Position numbers and translations under genes: made by a program
Shown: one piece after another, positions 1 through 9,995 of the stretch
Numbering within the stretch: position 1 is the first letter of the stretch
How the letters are laid out: the number at the start of each line of letters is the position of its first letter
The notes under the pieces: generated by a model
Database searches by the model: none
Told to the model about the DNA's origin: nothing
What the model saw: only the letters and a program-made list of their open reading frames with translations
Origin: Legionella adelaidensis
GTDB lineage: Bacteria; Pseudomonadota; Gammaproteobacteria; Legionellales; Legionellaceae
Reading direction: 5' to 3'
DNA length: 63,633 bases
Assembly (NCBI RefSeq): GCF_900637865.1
Contig: NZ_LR134438.1
Location: 1-63,633 of the forward strand

Positions 1-267
1 CTTAACACAAACATCTTTGGGAAGAAATGAGTTGGCGCCATGAATCCACGCACGAATAGTCCGTTCTTTTTCGGCATCAAAATGAATTACTTGGTTAGTA
101 GCATGCACACCGGTATCAGTACGGCCGGCACAAACTACACTTACATCATGATCGGCGACGTGACTTAAAGCATCCTCTAAAACCTGCTGTACTGTACGCA
201 AACCCGTTTGCGCTTGCCAGCCATGATACTGACTGCCATCGTATTCAACCAGTAAGGCAATACGCAT
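1..267 (-). CDS. truA: tRNA pseudouridine synthase A, N-terminal part (cut by window edge)
   Basis: Reading the minus strand from the ATG at 265-267 gives 89 residues starting MRIALLVEYDGSQYHGWQ and containing GRTDTGVHA, the hallmark TruA motif whose first Asp is the catalytic nucleophile. TruA makes pseudouridine at positions 38-40 of the tRNA anticodon arm. The gene runs off the left edge, so its C-terminal two thirds are not visible. It lies on the same strand as fimV, with an unrelated large gene between them; fimV followed by truA is a common gammaproteobacterial order. Confidence 0.95.
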   Translation of the reverse strand, partial: MRIALLVEYDGSQYHGWQAQTGLRTVQQVLEDALSHVADHDVSVVCAGRTDTGVHATNQVIHFDAEKERTIRAWIHGANSFLPKDVCVK

Positions 268-376
268 TACAATTCCTGCTTAAATCGCCAAATTTATACC
301 ACCCCAGTACGTTTGTCTAGGTTTACTCTTCATGGCTAGGAAAATACTCTGCCGCTTGGTCCAGTGAGATTATCCC

Positions 377-2869
377 TTATTTAAGTAATGTATAGGGTAC
401 GGTACTCTCGTCCTCACTAGTAGACGTCGAAGCATCGGAAAGAGCCGGGCTTGGAGTTCGTCTTCTGGTTACCTGCGCAGTTTCGCTTAACAAAGGTACT
501 TTCAACTCTTGATCACTGTCATCATGGTCATGAGCAGCAGCTTGTCTTAGAGCTGGTTGAACACCATCCAGCTTACCTAAAACAGATGCGTCACTACTAT
601 GGATGTTTTCTTCTATTGCTGCATAATTTGAGTCTTTCATCTTAGTGTAGTGATCGACTAACCGCTCTTCGCTTATTTTTTGTTCTTGTTTACGTGCTCT
701 ATTATCAAGCTCACTATAAATTTTGACTGCAAGCGGCAAAATTCCTAAAGTTACCACACTCAAAATAGCAGCTCCTGCTTTACCTAAAACTCCAGACATT
801 CTTTGCCAAACGGATTTAGGTTGCGCTTCTGATGCATTAATCATTTCTGGAATGAGATCTTTATGGGCCTGCATGCTCCCAGCCTTGGATTGATGCAAGT
901 TAGTCATAAGACTCGCATTTTCTTCTGCTTTATTGGTTGAATATATCCCTTGACCACTGGCTTCAACTTTAGCGGAAGCCCCTTGATCAAGAAGACTGAC
1001 AAGGGAAGAAGATAACTGCAACCCATGAGCGTTATAAATACTGTGTAAGATGGAATTTAATTTAACAGCGTTTGTCTGCGAATCACCCCCGCTAGCCATT
1101 TTCTTTAAAGCGGCAGCAAGCGCCTGTCCTTCCGGTCCAAAAGCATCGGGATTGCTACCTAGCGCATCAAATAAAACAACACGACCAGAAATAGCCTGCG
1201 CTCTCTCATTACCACTTTTACAACCCGCAATAGAAGCTTCTTCAACCAAAATAGACAAAGTTTGCACTAATTTGGCATTTTCATGTGAAAAATGCTTATT
1301 GTTCGCCATTAATTGTTTCAAACTGGCTTTAGCATTATCAACAATACTATCCCCGGCGACCGGGCCTGCTAACCATTGCGCCTTAATTTGTTGAATCTGA
1401 GCAATAGCTGCCTGACCCTCTTCACTCTGTGAAAAATAAGCAGGACGTTGTGGGTTATCGAGAAATTTTTTATATTTAGCAAACACATCCCGCATTTCTT
1501 TTTGTTGGTCAGGCGAACTATCATATAAGGTATGCAACATGGATATTTCAGCCATTAAGGTTGCTTCCTTACGCACGGCATTTCTTGTGTCATAACCTAG
1601 GGTATCACCAAAACCATTAACTGAAATGTTTTGTAAAAAGCACAAAACTCCATCTTTGTTTTGTTCAGCATTATATTTATGAACACCTTGAAGAATCCGC
1701 TCTAATCCTTGCGTTTGAAGATTACCACCCATATCACCTAACGTATGGTTAATAGCCGTATGCAAGTTGTAAACAAATGCTTTTGGTTTTCCCTGGATAG
1801 TTTCTAAACGATTGGAAAAATTATTATCAGTGGCGATGGTCTTTAACTTATTTTTGATATCTTCAATAGCTTCCTCTGCACTTACACCTTTTTTAACATC
1901 TAAAGAAGCTACGCGGGTTTGCATACGACTAGAGGTTTTCTCCCCAACAGTCCCCGCTTTAAATTGAAATGTTGCGATTTGCCGATCAGCTATTTTCCCT
2001 ATCGCACGGTCATGGGAAGTATTTTCCGAGCCGCTAATGAAAGTAGCCAAACCAAGCTTTGAATCCGTATGAATAAGGTCATTAGATGTTGCAGTCAACC
2101 CTTCGGCTACATGTTTTAGCGAATCCTTTTTATCTGTTCCTCTTTTGACTTTATCAATCGCTTTTAAATCAATGATAACACCAGTATGACGAATGATTTC
2201 CTCACGCAGAATTTTATGGGCTTGTGGCAATATCGCTTTTCTGGCTTTATCAAATTCTTTATTCAAGGTAGCAAGATCAAGCACCCCATTTTTTGTAGCT
2301 TTCTGTAATGCTTTAGCATAGGCATCCATAACCAATAAATTCACTCTATTAGCTGCGACTTGATGTGCTTTTGCCAACTCATCTTCTTTGTCATCGAATT
2401 TTTGGGGAGCTGCTTTTTGATATACCCGGGTAGCTAAACTTAAATGAAAATGAAATTCTTGTTGCAAAGCAATGATACTTCCCTTTGCCTGTTTCTCATA
2501 TGCGTCAATAATAGCTTGCGGGTCTTTGGCTCCCGCAGTGGTAAGGCGTGATCTTAGCGTTTCAATAAACTTGCTTTTTAACTCATCAGCGCAATCTAAA
2601 CTTACAGTTGCTTTTGGGGAAACATTTCTGCCTAAAGCATCTTGCAACCCTGTCTTGCTAACATCGAATTGTTCGCCCAATTTAACATTAATTTGAGCAA
2701 CAATTTGCGCATAATCTTCCGGCTGTAAATTGACCTCCATTAAGACTCGACCTTGTGGATCAAAAGCGAGATCAGTAGTCATCCGGGCCTGCGTGGCAGC
2801 TAGTTTAACTACGTAATCCATATAAACGGCTTGCGCTATATTTTGACGGGCTAGAAGTTCACTTGGCAT
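377..2869 (-). CDS. Large alpha-helical protein of unknown function, candidate Dot/Icm effector
   Basis: The 830-residue product resembles no enzyme family I recognise. It has no N-terminal signal peptide and looks almost entirely helical, rich in Gln, Lys and Ala. One hydrophobic stretch near residues 700-720 (ILSVVTLGILPLAVKIY) could be a membrane segment. The last 70 residues are hydrophilic, with acidic and Ser/Thr-rich runs (DHDDSDQ, STSTSEDEST), the kind of tail often seen on Dot/Icm substrates. It sits between fimV and truA on the same strand. The 80-base gap upstream holds a tandem CTTAA-type box and a TATACT -10, so it probably has its own promoter. Effector status is inference; the open frame is certain. 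Confidence 0.75.
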   Translation of the reverse strand: MPSELLARQNIAQAVYMDYVVKLAATQARMTTDLAFDPQGRVLMEVNLQPEDYAQIVAQINVKLGEQFDVSKTGLQDALGRNVSPKATVSLDCADELKSKFIETLRSRLTTAGAKDPQAIIDAYEKQAKGSIIALQQEFHFHLSLATRVYQKAAPQKFDDKEDELAKAHQVAANRVNLLVMDAYAKALQKATKNGVLDLATLNKEFDKARKAILPQAHKILREEIIRHTGVIIDLKAIDKVKRGTDKKDSLKHVAEGLTATSNDLIHTDSKLGLATFISGSENTSHDRAIGKIADRQIATFQFKAGTVGEKTSSRMQTRVASLDVKKGVSAEEAIEDIKNKLKTIATDNNFSNRLETIQGKPKAFVYNLHTAINHTLGDMGGNLQTQGLERILQGVHKYNAEQNKDGVLCFLQNISVNGFGDTLGYDTRNAVRKEATLMAEISMLHTLYDSSPDQQKEMRDVFAKYKKFLDNPQRPAYFSQSEEGQAAIAQIQQIKAQWLAGPVAGDSIVDNAKASLKQLMANNKHFSHENAKLVQTLSILVEEASIAGCKSGNERAQAISGRVVLFDALGSNPDAFGPEGQALAAALKKMASGGDSQTNAVKLNSILHSIYNAHGLQLSSSLVSLLDQGASAKVEASGQGIYSTNKAEENASLMTNLHQSKAGSMQAHKDLIPEMINASEAQPKSVWQRMSGVLGKAGAAILSVVTLGILPLAVKIYSELDNRARKQEQKISEERLVDHYTKMKDSNYAAIEENIHSSDASVLGKLDGVQPALRQAAAHDHDDSDQELKVPLLSETAQVTRRRTPSPALSDASTSTSEDESTVPYTLLK

Positions 2870-2900
2870 AAGAAGAATCCATAAGCTTTTAATTAAGTGT

Positions 2901-2933
2901 AGTATATTTAAAAATACTTAAGAGAGAATTAAA
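2901..2933 (-). promoter_or_regulatory. PmrA-like tandem box and -10 upstream of the 830-residue protein gene
   Basis: On the minus strand two TTAA cores lie 11 bases apart (TTTAATTCTC then TCTTAAGTATTT, plus-strand 2912-2933). Ten bases after the second CTTAAG comes TATACT (2901-2906). This is the layout of a PhoB/OmpR-type activator site overlapping the -35. It resembles the Legionella PmrA consensus of two CTTAAT repeats with 11-base periodicity, with a few mismatches. AT-rich DNA can give this by chance. Confidence 0.35.
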
Positions 2934-2948
2934 CCGCTGGCTTGGAAG

Positions 2949-5072
2949 CTATTTCTTATTTATAGAATCGAGTAAATCCTGGGCTTCTTGCTTTTGTTTC
3001 TCATTGCCATGTTCCAAGACTTCTTGCAATGACTGCTTTGCTGCTTCTATATCAGCCATTGAGATATACGTTCGCGCGAGATCGAGTAAGGTATCTAAGG
3101 CTTTATAACTTTTAGCCGGTTTATCTTTAGCAGGCTCTGTGTCCACATTCACCGGGGAGAATTCGACAATATTATCTTGAGCTGGAGGTTCCTTCTCTTT
3201 TACCACCTCTTTTTCGGTTACTATAATTCCCGGCTCAAATTCCACTGAATTATCTTTTTCGTCCTCAGCCTTCTCTATTTTTTCTGCCCCGATAATTGGC
3301 TCGGGTACGAAATCCAAGGAACGATCATCTGTGTTTATTTCAGCGGCGCCTTCGGAAGAGGTAATTGAATCATTCGAGTCGTCTATTTCTTCTGTCGTAA
3401 TAACTCGCTCAGGAGATATAATATCGCGTGTGCTGTCTCCTTTCTCTAGTTCCCCCACATCTTCAGATGCAATAATTGACTCTTTTGGTTCCTCTATCTC
3501 TTCTATTGCAATAACTGGCTCTGGTACAAAATCAATCGAGCTATCTTCTGTTTTTATTTCATCAGTCTCTTCCGCCCTCGCTTGCTCAATAATTTCCTCA
3601 GGCTCACGCTCCGGCGATGCCGTGGAAGAAACAACAGTGGGGGGTATGGCCTCCTCTTTCACCAATGTTTCGGAAGTATTTTTATTTTCGACAATGGGAA
3701 CTACAAGCAAATCTTTTTCATTAGGCTCTTCCTCTTTAGGGCGTACCCAATAGCGCCAATATCCAAGTCCGCCAACCGCCCCTAACGTGAGTAGCAAGAG
3801 TAGAAACCATGGCCACATACTTTCAGATTCATACGTGGGTGTAGCACTACCCTGCCCTGCCAAACCCTGTCTTTGTTTAATTAGCAAGATGTCTTTTTGT
3901 AATTGTGCAATAGTTCTATCGCGTTGTCTCAATTGGGACTGTAATCGTTTATTTTCGGTTTGCATTAAATGAATTTGTTCATTTAATAAAATATTTGCTT
4001 CTCTCACGGACTGCAATGCGGTACCTGCAATAGCTAACTCATCTTTTGCTTTTTGTAACGTGGCACTCTCATTATTTCCCATAAGAAAATTTTGAGCGCT
4101 TAGCAAGGATGCCGGCAAAGTCGTAATTATCGGAGTTACCGGGGCACCTTTAGTAAAAAGAGGTACGGGAGGAAGTTTTGAAAAGCTTTCAACATATCCT
4201 AGAGGACTTTCGTCATCAATGGGTTCAGCTGAAGTAACTTGCGACTCAAAATAAGGTGGTTGTAATACATGGTGAATGGAACGTTTAGCCTGCCAAGCAT
4301 TATCTTGCTCATATACTTCCATTTTTGCCAATTTGGCAGGAATTTTGCTCATCTCGCTGCTACCGGGAATAGCTAATGTTTGACCCGGTTTCAGACCATT
4401 TAAATTACCCTCGCTAAAAGCTTGGGGATTTCTACCTACAATAGATAAGATGACTTGTTGCAATATAATATCATCGGTTTTGTAACGCTGCGCGATTTGC
4501 CAAATACTCTCATTTTCAACCGTGGGGCCATACGTCATGGGCCCATGACTTTCTAATCCTTCTTGGCTTGACCCCACATGCGTTATGGTTTCTTTTTCCA
4601 TCATCCCCGACTGATGTGTAGACATTTTAAAACGCGGTTTTTTTGCCACGCTTTCTAAACGTTTCTTTAGAATAATGAGTTTATAATTCGGGGGATCTAA
4701 TAAAACAGTATAGGCTCTATACACTTGTCCATTTGGCCAGGCAAGATCAATTAAAAGTTGAATATAAGGCTCGGTAATTCGCTGACTGGAATTAATTTGA
4801 ATAACTAATTTACCATTGGGTTTCTTCACTACTGCTAAATTTAAATACTCAAGAACGTAAGAGCGATCCATGCTCATTTTTTCAAACTCTTCTACAGATG
4901 CAATAGAAGCTTTGATAGAGGTTAATGGCATTGAACCTACATCAATAAGCTCAATTTCAGCCTCTAAAGGTTGGTCTAAAAAGGAATGGATTTTTATATC
5001 CCCTAGACCCATGCTGTAAGAGTAATAAGAAAAAGTCAGGGAAAATAAATAAGGAATAAATTTTTTTTTCAA
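2949..5072 (-). CDS. fimV: FimV/HubP polar landmark protein
   Basis: The 707-residue product has the FimV layout. A signal peptide (MKKKFIPYLFSLTFSYYSYS) precedes the FimV N-terminal domain (LGDIKIHSFLDQPLEAEIEL). A LysM-like peptidoglycan-binding domain lies near residues 185-240 (ENESIWQIAQRYKTDD), then a coiled coil near 340-410 and one membrane segment near 420-440 (WFLLLLLTLGAVGGLGYW). A long acidic cytoplasmic region follows, and the C-terminal FimV helical domain (LDTLLDLARTYISMADIEAA). The acidic region holds degenerate repeats around FVPEPVI/EEI. FimV/HubP proteins sit at the cell pole and organise type IV pili, flagella or secretion machinery. The 254-base interval to the divergent permease must hold its promoter. 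Confidence 0.92.
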   Translation of the reverse strand: MKKKFIPYLFSLTFSYYSYSMGLGDIKIHSFLDQPLEAEIELIDVGSMPLTSIKASIASVEEFEKMSMDRSYVLEYLNLAVVKKPNGKLVIQINSSQRITEPYIQLLIDLAWPNGQVYRAYTVLLDPPNYKLIILKKRLESVAKKPRFKMSTHQSGMMEKETITHVGSSQEGLESHGPMTYGPTVENESIWQIAQRYKTDDIILQQVILSIVGRNPQAFSEGNLNGLKPGQTLAIPGSSEMSKIPAKLAKMEVYEQDNAWQAKRSIHHVLQPPYFESQVTSAEPIDDESPLGYVESFSKLPPVPLFTKGAPVTPIITTLPASLLSAQNFLMGNNESATLQKAKDELAIAGTALQSVREANILLNEQIHLMQTENKRLQSQLRQRDRTIAQLQKDILLIKQRQGLAGQGSATPTYESESMWPWFLLLLLTLGAVGGLGYWRYWVRPKEEEPNEKDLLVVPIVENKNTSETLVKEEAIPPTVVSSTASPEREPEEIIEQARAEETDEIKTEDSSIDFVPEPVIAIEEIEEPKESIIASEDVGELEKGDSTRDIISPERVITTEEIDDSNDSITSSEGAAEINTDDRSLDFVPEPIIGAEKIEKAEDEKDNSVEFEPGIIVTEKEVVKEKEPPAQDNIVEFSPVNVDTEPAKDKPAKSYKALDTLLDLARTYISMADIEAAKQSLQEVLEHGNEKQKQEAQDLLDSINKK

Positions 5073-5326
5073 AAACAGCGCTCCCTGCGGTAGTCACTAC
5101 TAGCTCGAATTCCCACAAAAATACCATTATATACAAGAAACTCCAAAATGCTATTCTTGAAATGTTCCTTTTTTAAGCCTAAAGAAACCCTACCATCGGG
5201 CTTTACCAGTAGCATCTTTTTTAATTTATCACTATCGTCTCAATCATTGCTTTTATTTTCTCAAACTGCTAATTTGTGACGCTTAATCAAGCGGTTTGCT
5301 AATTTTTTTTATGTAAGGACTTCGGT

Positions 5327-6709
5327 GTGACCAAGCCCAAAAGAGTACTTAGTGTTTTTTCTTTGGTAATGATCAACGTAATTGCCGTTGATAGCTTACG
5401 AACCTTACCATTAAGCGCTACACTAGGTTTTTCCTTAATTTCTTATTACTTAGTAGCGGCTTTGGCTTTTTTTATTCCCGTAGCCTTGGTAGCGGCTGAA
5501 CTTGCCACAACTTTTCCCAAGACAGGAGGGATTTATGTATGGGTTCGTGAAGCTTTTGGTAAGCGGGCCGCTTTTATAACCATTTGGTTACAATGGATCT
5601 ATAATGTAGTTTGGTACCCTACTATTCTTGCCTTCATTGCTGCAACATTTGCTTATCTTTTTGCCCCGGCTTTAGCCAATCAAAAATTTTTCTTATTGAC
5701 CACTATTATTAGCCTTTTTTGGATTTTTACCATTCTTAACTGCTTTGGTATGAAGGTATCGAGTATTGTCAGTACGGTTGGCGCTCTTATTGGTACCCTT
5801 CTTCCCATGATAGGGATTATCTTTTTAGGCATTTTTTGGGTTTTACAAGGAAAACCCCTACAAATTGCCACTGATGCCAGTTGGCTGCCTGATTTTAGTT
5901 CCATTGGAAATTTGTCTTTGTTCTCAGCAGTTTTATTTGGCTTGCTAGGCATGGAAATGTCGGCAGTGCATGCTGAGGAAGTAAAAAACCCTCAAAAAGA
6001 TTATCCGCGCGCGCTTCTTTACTCCACGATACTCATTTTCGCAACGCTTGTTTTAGGTTCCCTGGCTATAGTGATTGTAGTGCCTGTGGAAAAATTAAGT
6101 GTGGTTTCAGCGCTTATTGATGCCTATTCAATTTTCTTTAATGCCTATGGCATGCCCTGGATGGTCTTTATCACCGCTATTTGCATCATTCTGGGTGGCT
6201 TAAGCGGCGTATCTGCATGGATTATTGGACCTACTAAAGGGTTGCTAGTTTCAGCACAAGACGGCTGCATTCCTCATCAATTTGCAAAAACCAATAAATA
6301 TGGAGCTCCGGTTCGCATCCTTATGATTCAAGGTTTTATTTTTACTTTATTAAGTACTCTTTTTATTTTATTAGATTCTATTAATGCAGCTTATTGGATT
6401 TTGAGTGATCTGTGTGCTCAGATGGCCTTATTAGTTTATGTTTTTATGTTTGCCGCCGCGATTAAATTGCGTTACAGCAAAGCAGATAAAAAAAGAGCCT
6501 ATAAAATTCCGGGGGGTAAACCGGGAATATGGTTGGTTTCTGGCATTGGATTAATTTGTTGTGTGCTAACTATTCTAATAGGCTTCGTCCCGCCTACTCA
6601 AATCCCTATTGAGAATGTAGCTTTTTTTGAGAGTTTTTTGGTTGGAGGGCTCTTTTTGTTTGTCTTGGTCCCCTGGTTATTAGCGAAGCGCAGCTTGGCC
6701 CAAGGGTAA
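5327..6709 (+). CDS. APC-family amino-acid permease/antiporter
   Basis: The 460-residue hydrophobic protein has about 12 membrane segments and early APC features (AELATTFPKTGGIYVWVREAFG), like GadC-type glutamate/GABA antiporters and related Legionella permeases. It would move amino acids across the inner membrane; the substrate cannot be read from sequence. Translation starts at a GTG (5327-5329), six bases after TAAGGAC. It converges on putA, which degrades proline to glutamate, so an amino-acid nutrition role fits, but the two genes are not co-transcribed. Confidence 0.88.
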   Translation: MTKPKRVLSVFSLVMINVIAVDSLRTLPLSATLGFSLISYYLVAALAFFIPVALVAAELATTFPKTGGIYVWVREAFGKRAAFITIWLQWIYNVVWYPTILAFIAATFAYLFAPALANQKFFLLTTIISLFWIFTILNCFGMKVSSIVSTVGALIGTLLPMIGIIFLGIFWVLQGKPLQIATDASWLPDFSSIGNLSLFSAVLFGLLGMEMSAVHAEEVKNPQKDYPRALLYSTILIFATLVLGSLAIVIVVPVEKLSVVSALIDAYSIFFNAYGMPWMVFITAICIILGGLSGVSAWIIGPTKGLLVSAQDGCIPHQFAKTNKYGAPVRILMIQGFIFTLLSTLFILLDSINAAYWILSDLCAQMALLVYVFMFAAAIKLRYSKADKKRAYKIPGGKPGIWLVSGIGLICCVLTILIGFVPPTQIPIENVAFFESFLVGGLFLFVLVPWLLAKRSLAQG

Positions 6710-6742
6710 CGCAACCATACATTGCTTCATTTACGCTGTGTG

Positions 6743-6758
6743 TGGGCCTTTCGGCCCA
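6743..6758. terminator. GC-rich hairpin between convergent genes
   Basis: TGGGCC and GGCCCA form a 6-base stem around TTTC, 33 bases after the permease stop and just beyond the putA stop. There is no strong T-run, so it may be a weak bidirectional terminator or the remnant of a palindromic repeat; the words GGCC/GGCCCAAC also occur in the repeats at 14841, 37663 and 41151. Confidence 0.4.
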
Positions 6759-6768
6759 ACCTGCCTCT

Positions 6769-9700
6769 CTACTCTTCTGGTAATGACATCAAGCTAGCGT
6801 TTCCTCCTGCAGCTGTCGTATCTTCTGTATACGTGCGCTCATAACATAAACGTTGTAAATAATGTGGGCCACCAGCTTTAGGACCTGTTCCTGAAAGCCC
6901 TTCACCGCCAAAGGGTTGCAGCCCTACAACCGCTCCAATCATGTTGCGGTTTACATAACAATTCCCCACGTGAACTTTGCGCTTAATTTCTTCCACTGTA
7001 TGGTTGATGCGGCTATGTATCCCAAAAGTTAAGCCATAACTTGTGCTATTAATTTGGTTAATCACCTTATCCAATTCTTTTCTTTTATAAGAAATCACAT
7101 GCAAGACGGGGCCAAATACCTCTTTTTCCAAAGCTTTAATATCGTCGATCGCTATAGCGGTAGGCGGCATAAAGTAACCTTCTTTAGCTTCTTTTGGTAA
7201 ATCACATTGGTAAAGAATCGAGAATTTTTTACTAATATTATCCACATGCGCTTTTAAAACAGTTAATGCTTCTTCATCTATAACAGGACCCACGTCAGTG
7301 GATAACCAGCACGGGTTGCCAATTTCTAACTCAGCCATAGCACCGCGGAGTAATCTTACGAAACGAGGATATACCTCTTCTTGTACATAAATCACACGTA
7401 ATGCCGAACAACGTTGACCCGCAGTGCCAAAAGCCGAGGTAACTACATCCATCACCACCTGCTCCAATAAAGCAGAAGAGTCAACAATCATTGCATTTTG
7501 CCCCCCTGTTTCTGCTATTAAAGGAATAATTTCCCCTCCGCGCGTTGCCAACGTCTTGTTAATGATTGCAGCAGTTTGCGTTGAGCCGGTAAATATAACC
7601 GCTTTAATTCGCTTATCAGCAACCAAAGTAGCCCCAACCGTCTCTCCTTTTCCAGGTAATAACTGAACTACTGCTTTTGGAATACCTGCTTTATGCATGA
7701 GCTGAACTGCTAATGCAGCGATTAAAGGGGTCTGTTCCGCAGGTTTTGCCAGGACACAATTACCTGTAGCTATGGCCGCAATGGCTTGACCTACAAAAAT
7801 GGCTAAAGGAAAATTCCAGGGACTGATGCATAATACAACTCCGCGAGGGTGCAAGCTTAACTCATTCAACTCGCCGGTATAGCCATGAAGACGAAGTGGT
7901 TTAGCCATTAGCTTCTCTGCTTGTTTGGCATAATACCTGCAAAAATCAACAGCTTCGCGCACTTCGGCAATACCATCATTCCATGTTTTTCCAGCTTCCA
8001 GACAGGCTAAAGATAAGAGTTGGGGCATGTTTTCTTCTAAAAGATCTGCAAACTCCTCTATCTTTGCAGCTCTTTGAATAACAGATGTTTCACTCCAGGT
8101 GGGGAAGTATTCGCAAGCTTTATGTAAAGCAATTTCTATGTCCTCATTGGTTGCTTCTACCACTCTCCCTATCTCTTTATCAGGTTGTTGCGGTGAAAAC
8201 ACTTTAATTCCTGGCGCTTCATTTGCTTTTCCAGCAATTAATGGCTTGGCTTCCCAAAAAAATTCTTCGTGTGTATACCTTTGCTGGAGTGAAGCAACCT
8301 CTGCTCTATTACTAAAATCAAATCCATTGGAATTTTTACGTTCGGGTAAAAAAATGGAAGTGGGCAATGGGATATTTTGATTAATTTTATTGAGTAAATG
8401 CCTCGCTTTGCCCACAGGGTCCTCTACTAAAGAGCTAATAGGCGCTTTATCGTCAACAATGCGATTAACAAACGAAGAATTAGCCCCATTTTCTAAAAGT
8501 CGTCTAACCAGGTACGGTAATAAATCTTCATGACTACCTACCGGGGCATAAATTCGGCAAGGGATTCCAAAATGCTTGCCCGGTACGATTTGTTCATATA
8601 GTTCATTACCCATTCCGTGTAAGCATTGAAATTCAAAATCGCGGTAATCACCAACAATATTAAGAATTAAAGCGACCGAGTAAGCATTATGCGTTGCAAA
8701 TGCTGGATATATAGCGTCGGTCATGGTTAATAATTTCTTAGCACAAGCTTGAAAAGAAACATCGGTAAATACTTTGCGGGTAAAGACAGGGTATTCAGAT
8801 AAACCTTGTACTTGTGCTTTTTTTATTTCGCTATCCCAATAGGCTCCTTTTATCAAGCGTACCATCATACGACGATTTTTTGAGCGGGCAAGCGCTGCGA
8901 TCCAGTCCAGCAGATAAAATGCCCGTTTTTGGTAAGACTGTACCGCCATACCAAATCCATTCCAACCCGCCAGGCTATCATCACTAAATACCCGCTCAAT
9001 TAAATCTAAAGACAGGTCAAGCCTCTCTGATTCTTCGGCATCAATCGTTAAGCCAATATTAAATTTTTTAGCCAGTTGTGCAAGAGAAAGCAATTTAGGG
9101 GTTAGCTCATTCATCACCCGTTCATATTTGCTTTCATGATAGCGCGGATGCAAAGCAGACAATTTAATAGAAATACCCGGATTTTGATAAACACCTTTCT
9201 CTTTAGCATCTTTACCAATAGCTTCTATAGCCTTGGTATAAGCCACAAAATAACGCTCCGCATCTTCAGCTGTCAGTGCCGCTTCTCCTAACATATCGTA
9301 GGAATAGCGATATCCCTTGGCCTCTTTCTTTTTAGCGCGTGTTAATGCTTCTTGAATCGTTCTGCCAGTAACAAATTGCTTACTCATAATGCGCATTGCT
9401 TTATCTACTGCTGTGCGAACCACACCTTCACTACCTTTGTTTACTAATTTTAATAAGGCCTTTGATAAAGTATTTTCTGCAGTTTCTGGATTTAACACTT
9501 TACCCGTTAACATTAATGCCCAAGTAGTCGCATTTACAAAAAATGAGTCACTCTGGCCCCGGTGCGATTTCCAATCTGCCGAAGATAGTTTGTCTTTAAT
9601 GAGACTATCAATCGTAGCATTATCTGGCACACGTAAAAGTGCCTCAGCTAAACACATCAGAGCGATGCCTTCCTCACTGGAAAGTGCATATTCTGTTAAA

Positions 9701-9909
9701 AATGAATCTATTCCTGTACTTTTTTTTCTTTCCGATCGCACTTGTTCAACGAGACGAGTTGCTAAATTTCGCACATTCGCAGCCTGGCCTTCGGATAATT
9801 CGGCTTCTTTAATGAGCTTTGAAACGATACTCAATTCTTCTTCGCGGTAAGCATCGTTGATGTTCGCACGAAGGCCCTTAGGAGGCTGTAATAATCGTTT
9901 ATCAAGCAT
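6769..9909 (-). CDS. putA: Bifunctional proline dehydrogenase / P5C dehydrogenase
   Basis: The 1046-residue protein oxidises proline to pyrroline-5-carboxylate with FAD and then to glutamate with NAD. The N-terminal half has the PRODH barrel with LTIDAEESERLDLSLDL and MVRLIKGAYWDSEIKKA. The C-terminal half is an aldehyde dehydrogenase with CISPWNFPLAIFVGQ, a GTAGQRCSALR segment holding the catalytic Cys (near residue 834), and QPFGGEGLSGTGPKAGG. There is no N-terminal ribbon-helix-helix domain, so this is a short PutA that should not repress its own gene as E. coli PutA does. The start follows TTGGAG. A perfect inverted repeat lies 55-86 bases upstream. The enzyme is expected at the inner membrane, feeding electrons to quinone. 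Confidence 0.97.
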   Translation of the reverse strand: MLDKRLLQPPKGLRANINDAYREEELSIVSKLIKEAELSEGQAANVRNLATRLVEQVRSERKKSTGIDSFLTEYALSSEEGIALMCLAEALLRVPDNATIDSLIKDKLSSADWKSHRGQSDSFFVNATTWALMLTGKVLNPETAENTLSKALLKLVNKGSEGVVRTAVDKAMRIMSKQFVTGRTIQEALTRAKKKEAKGYRYSYDMLGEAALTAEDAERYFVAYTKAIEAIGKDAKEKGVYQNPGISIKLSALHPRYHESKYERVMNELTPKLLSLAQLAKKFNIGLTIDAEESERLDLSLDLIERVFSDDSLAGWNGFGMAVQSYQKRAFYLLDWIAALARSKNRRMMVRLIKGAYWDSEIKKAQVQGLSEYPVFTRKVFTDVSFQACAKKLLTMTDAIYPAFATHNAYSVALILNIVGDYRDFEFQCLHGMGNELYEQIVPGKHFGIPCRIYAPVGSHEDLLPYLVRRLLENGANSSFVNRIVDDKAPISSLVEDPVGKARHLLNKINQNIPLPTSIFLPERKNSNGFDFSNRAEVASLQQRYTHEEFFWEAKPLIAGKANEAPGIKVFSPQQPDKEIGRVVEATNEDIEIALHKACEYFPTWSETSVIQRAAKIEEFADLLEENMPQLLSLACLEAGKTWNDGIAEVREAVDFCRYYAKQAEKLMAKPLRLHGYTGELNELSLHPRGVVLCISPWNFPLAIFVGQAIAAIATGNCVLAKPAEQTPLIAALAVQLMHKAGIPKAVVQLLPGKGETVGATLVADKRIKAVIFTGSTQTAAIINKTLATRGGEIIPLIAETGGQNAMIVDSSALLEQVVMDVVTSAFGTAGQRCSALRVIYVQEEVYPRFVRLLRGAMAELEIGNPCWLSTDVGPVIDEEALTVLKAHVDNISKKFSILYQCDLPKEAKEGYFMPPTAIAIDDIKALEKEVFGPVLHVISYKRKELDKVINQINSTSYGLTFGIHSRINHTVEEIKRKVHVGNCYVNRNMIGAVVGLQPFGGEGLSGTGPKAGGPHYLQRLCYERTYTEDTTAAGGNASLMSLPEE

Positions 9910-9963
9910 AGTAACTCCAACAAAAATGAATGGGTGAAGGATAATTTTAATTTATAACTTTTG

Positions 9964-9995
9964 CAAAATTGATTTTATAGGCATAATCAATTTTG
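9964..9995. promoter_or_regulatory. Inverted repeat upstream of putA, candidate operator
   Basis: CAAAATTGATT (9964-9974) and AATCAATTTTG (9985-9995) form perfect 11-base arms around a 10-base spacer. One helical turn between half sites suits a dimeric regulator, and the site falls about 55-86 bases before the putA start. Because this PutA lacks its own DNA-binding domain, a separate regulator is expected. It could also be a chance AT-rich palindrome. Confidence 0.4.

Noticed and set aside
3331-3753. 140-residue Ser-rich plus-strand frame
   Set aside because: Antisense of the acidic repeat region of fimV, where Glu/Asp codons read as Ser/Phe.
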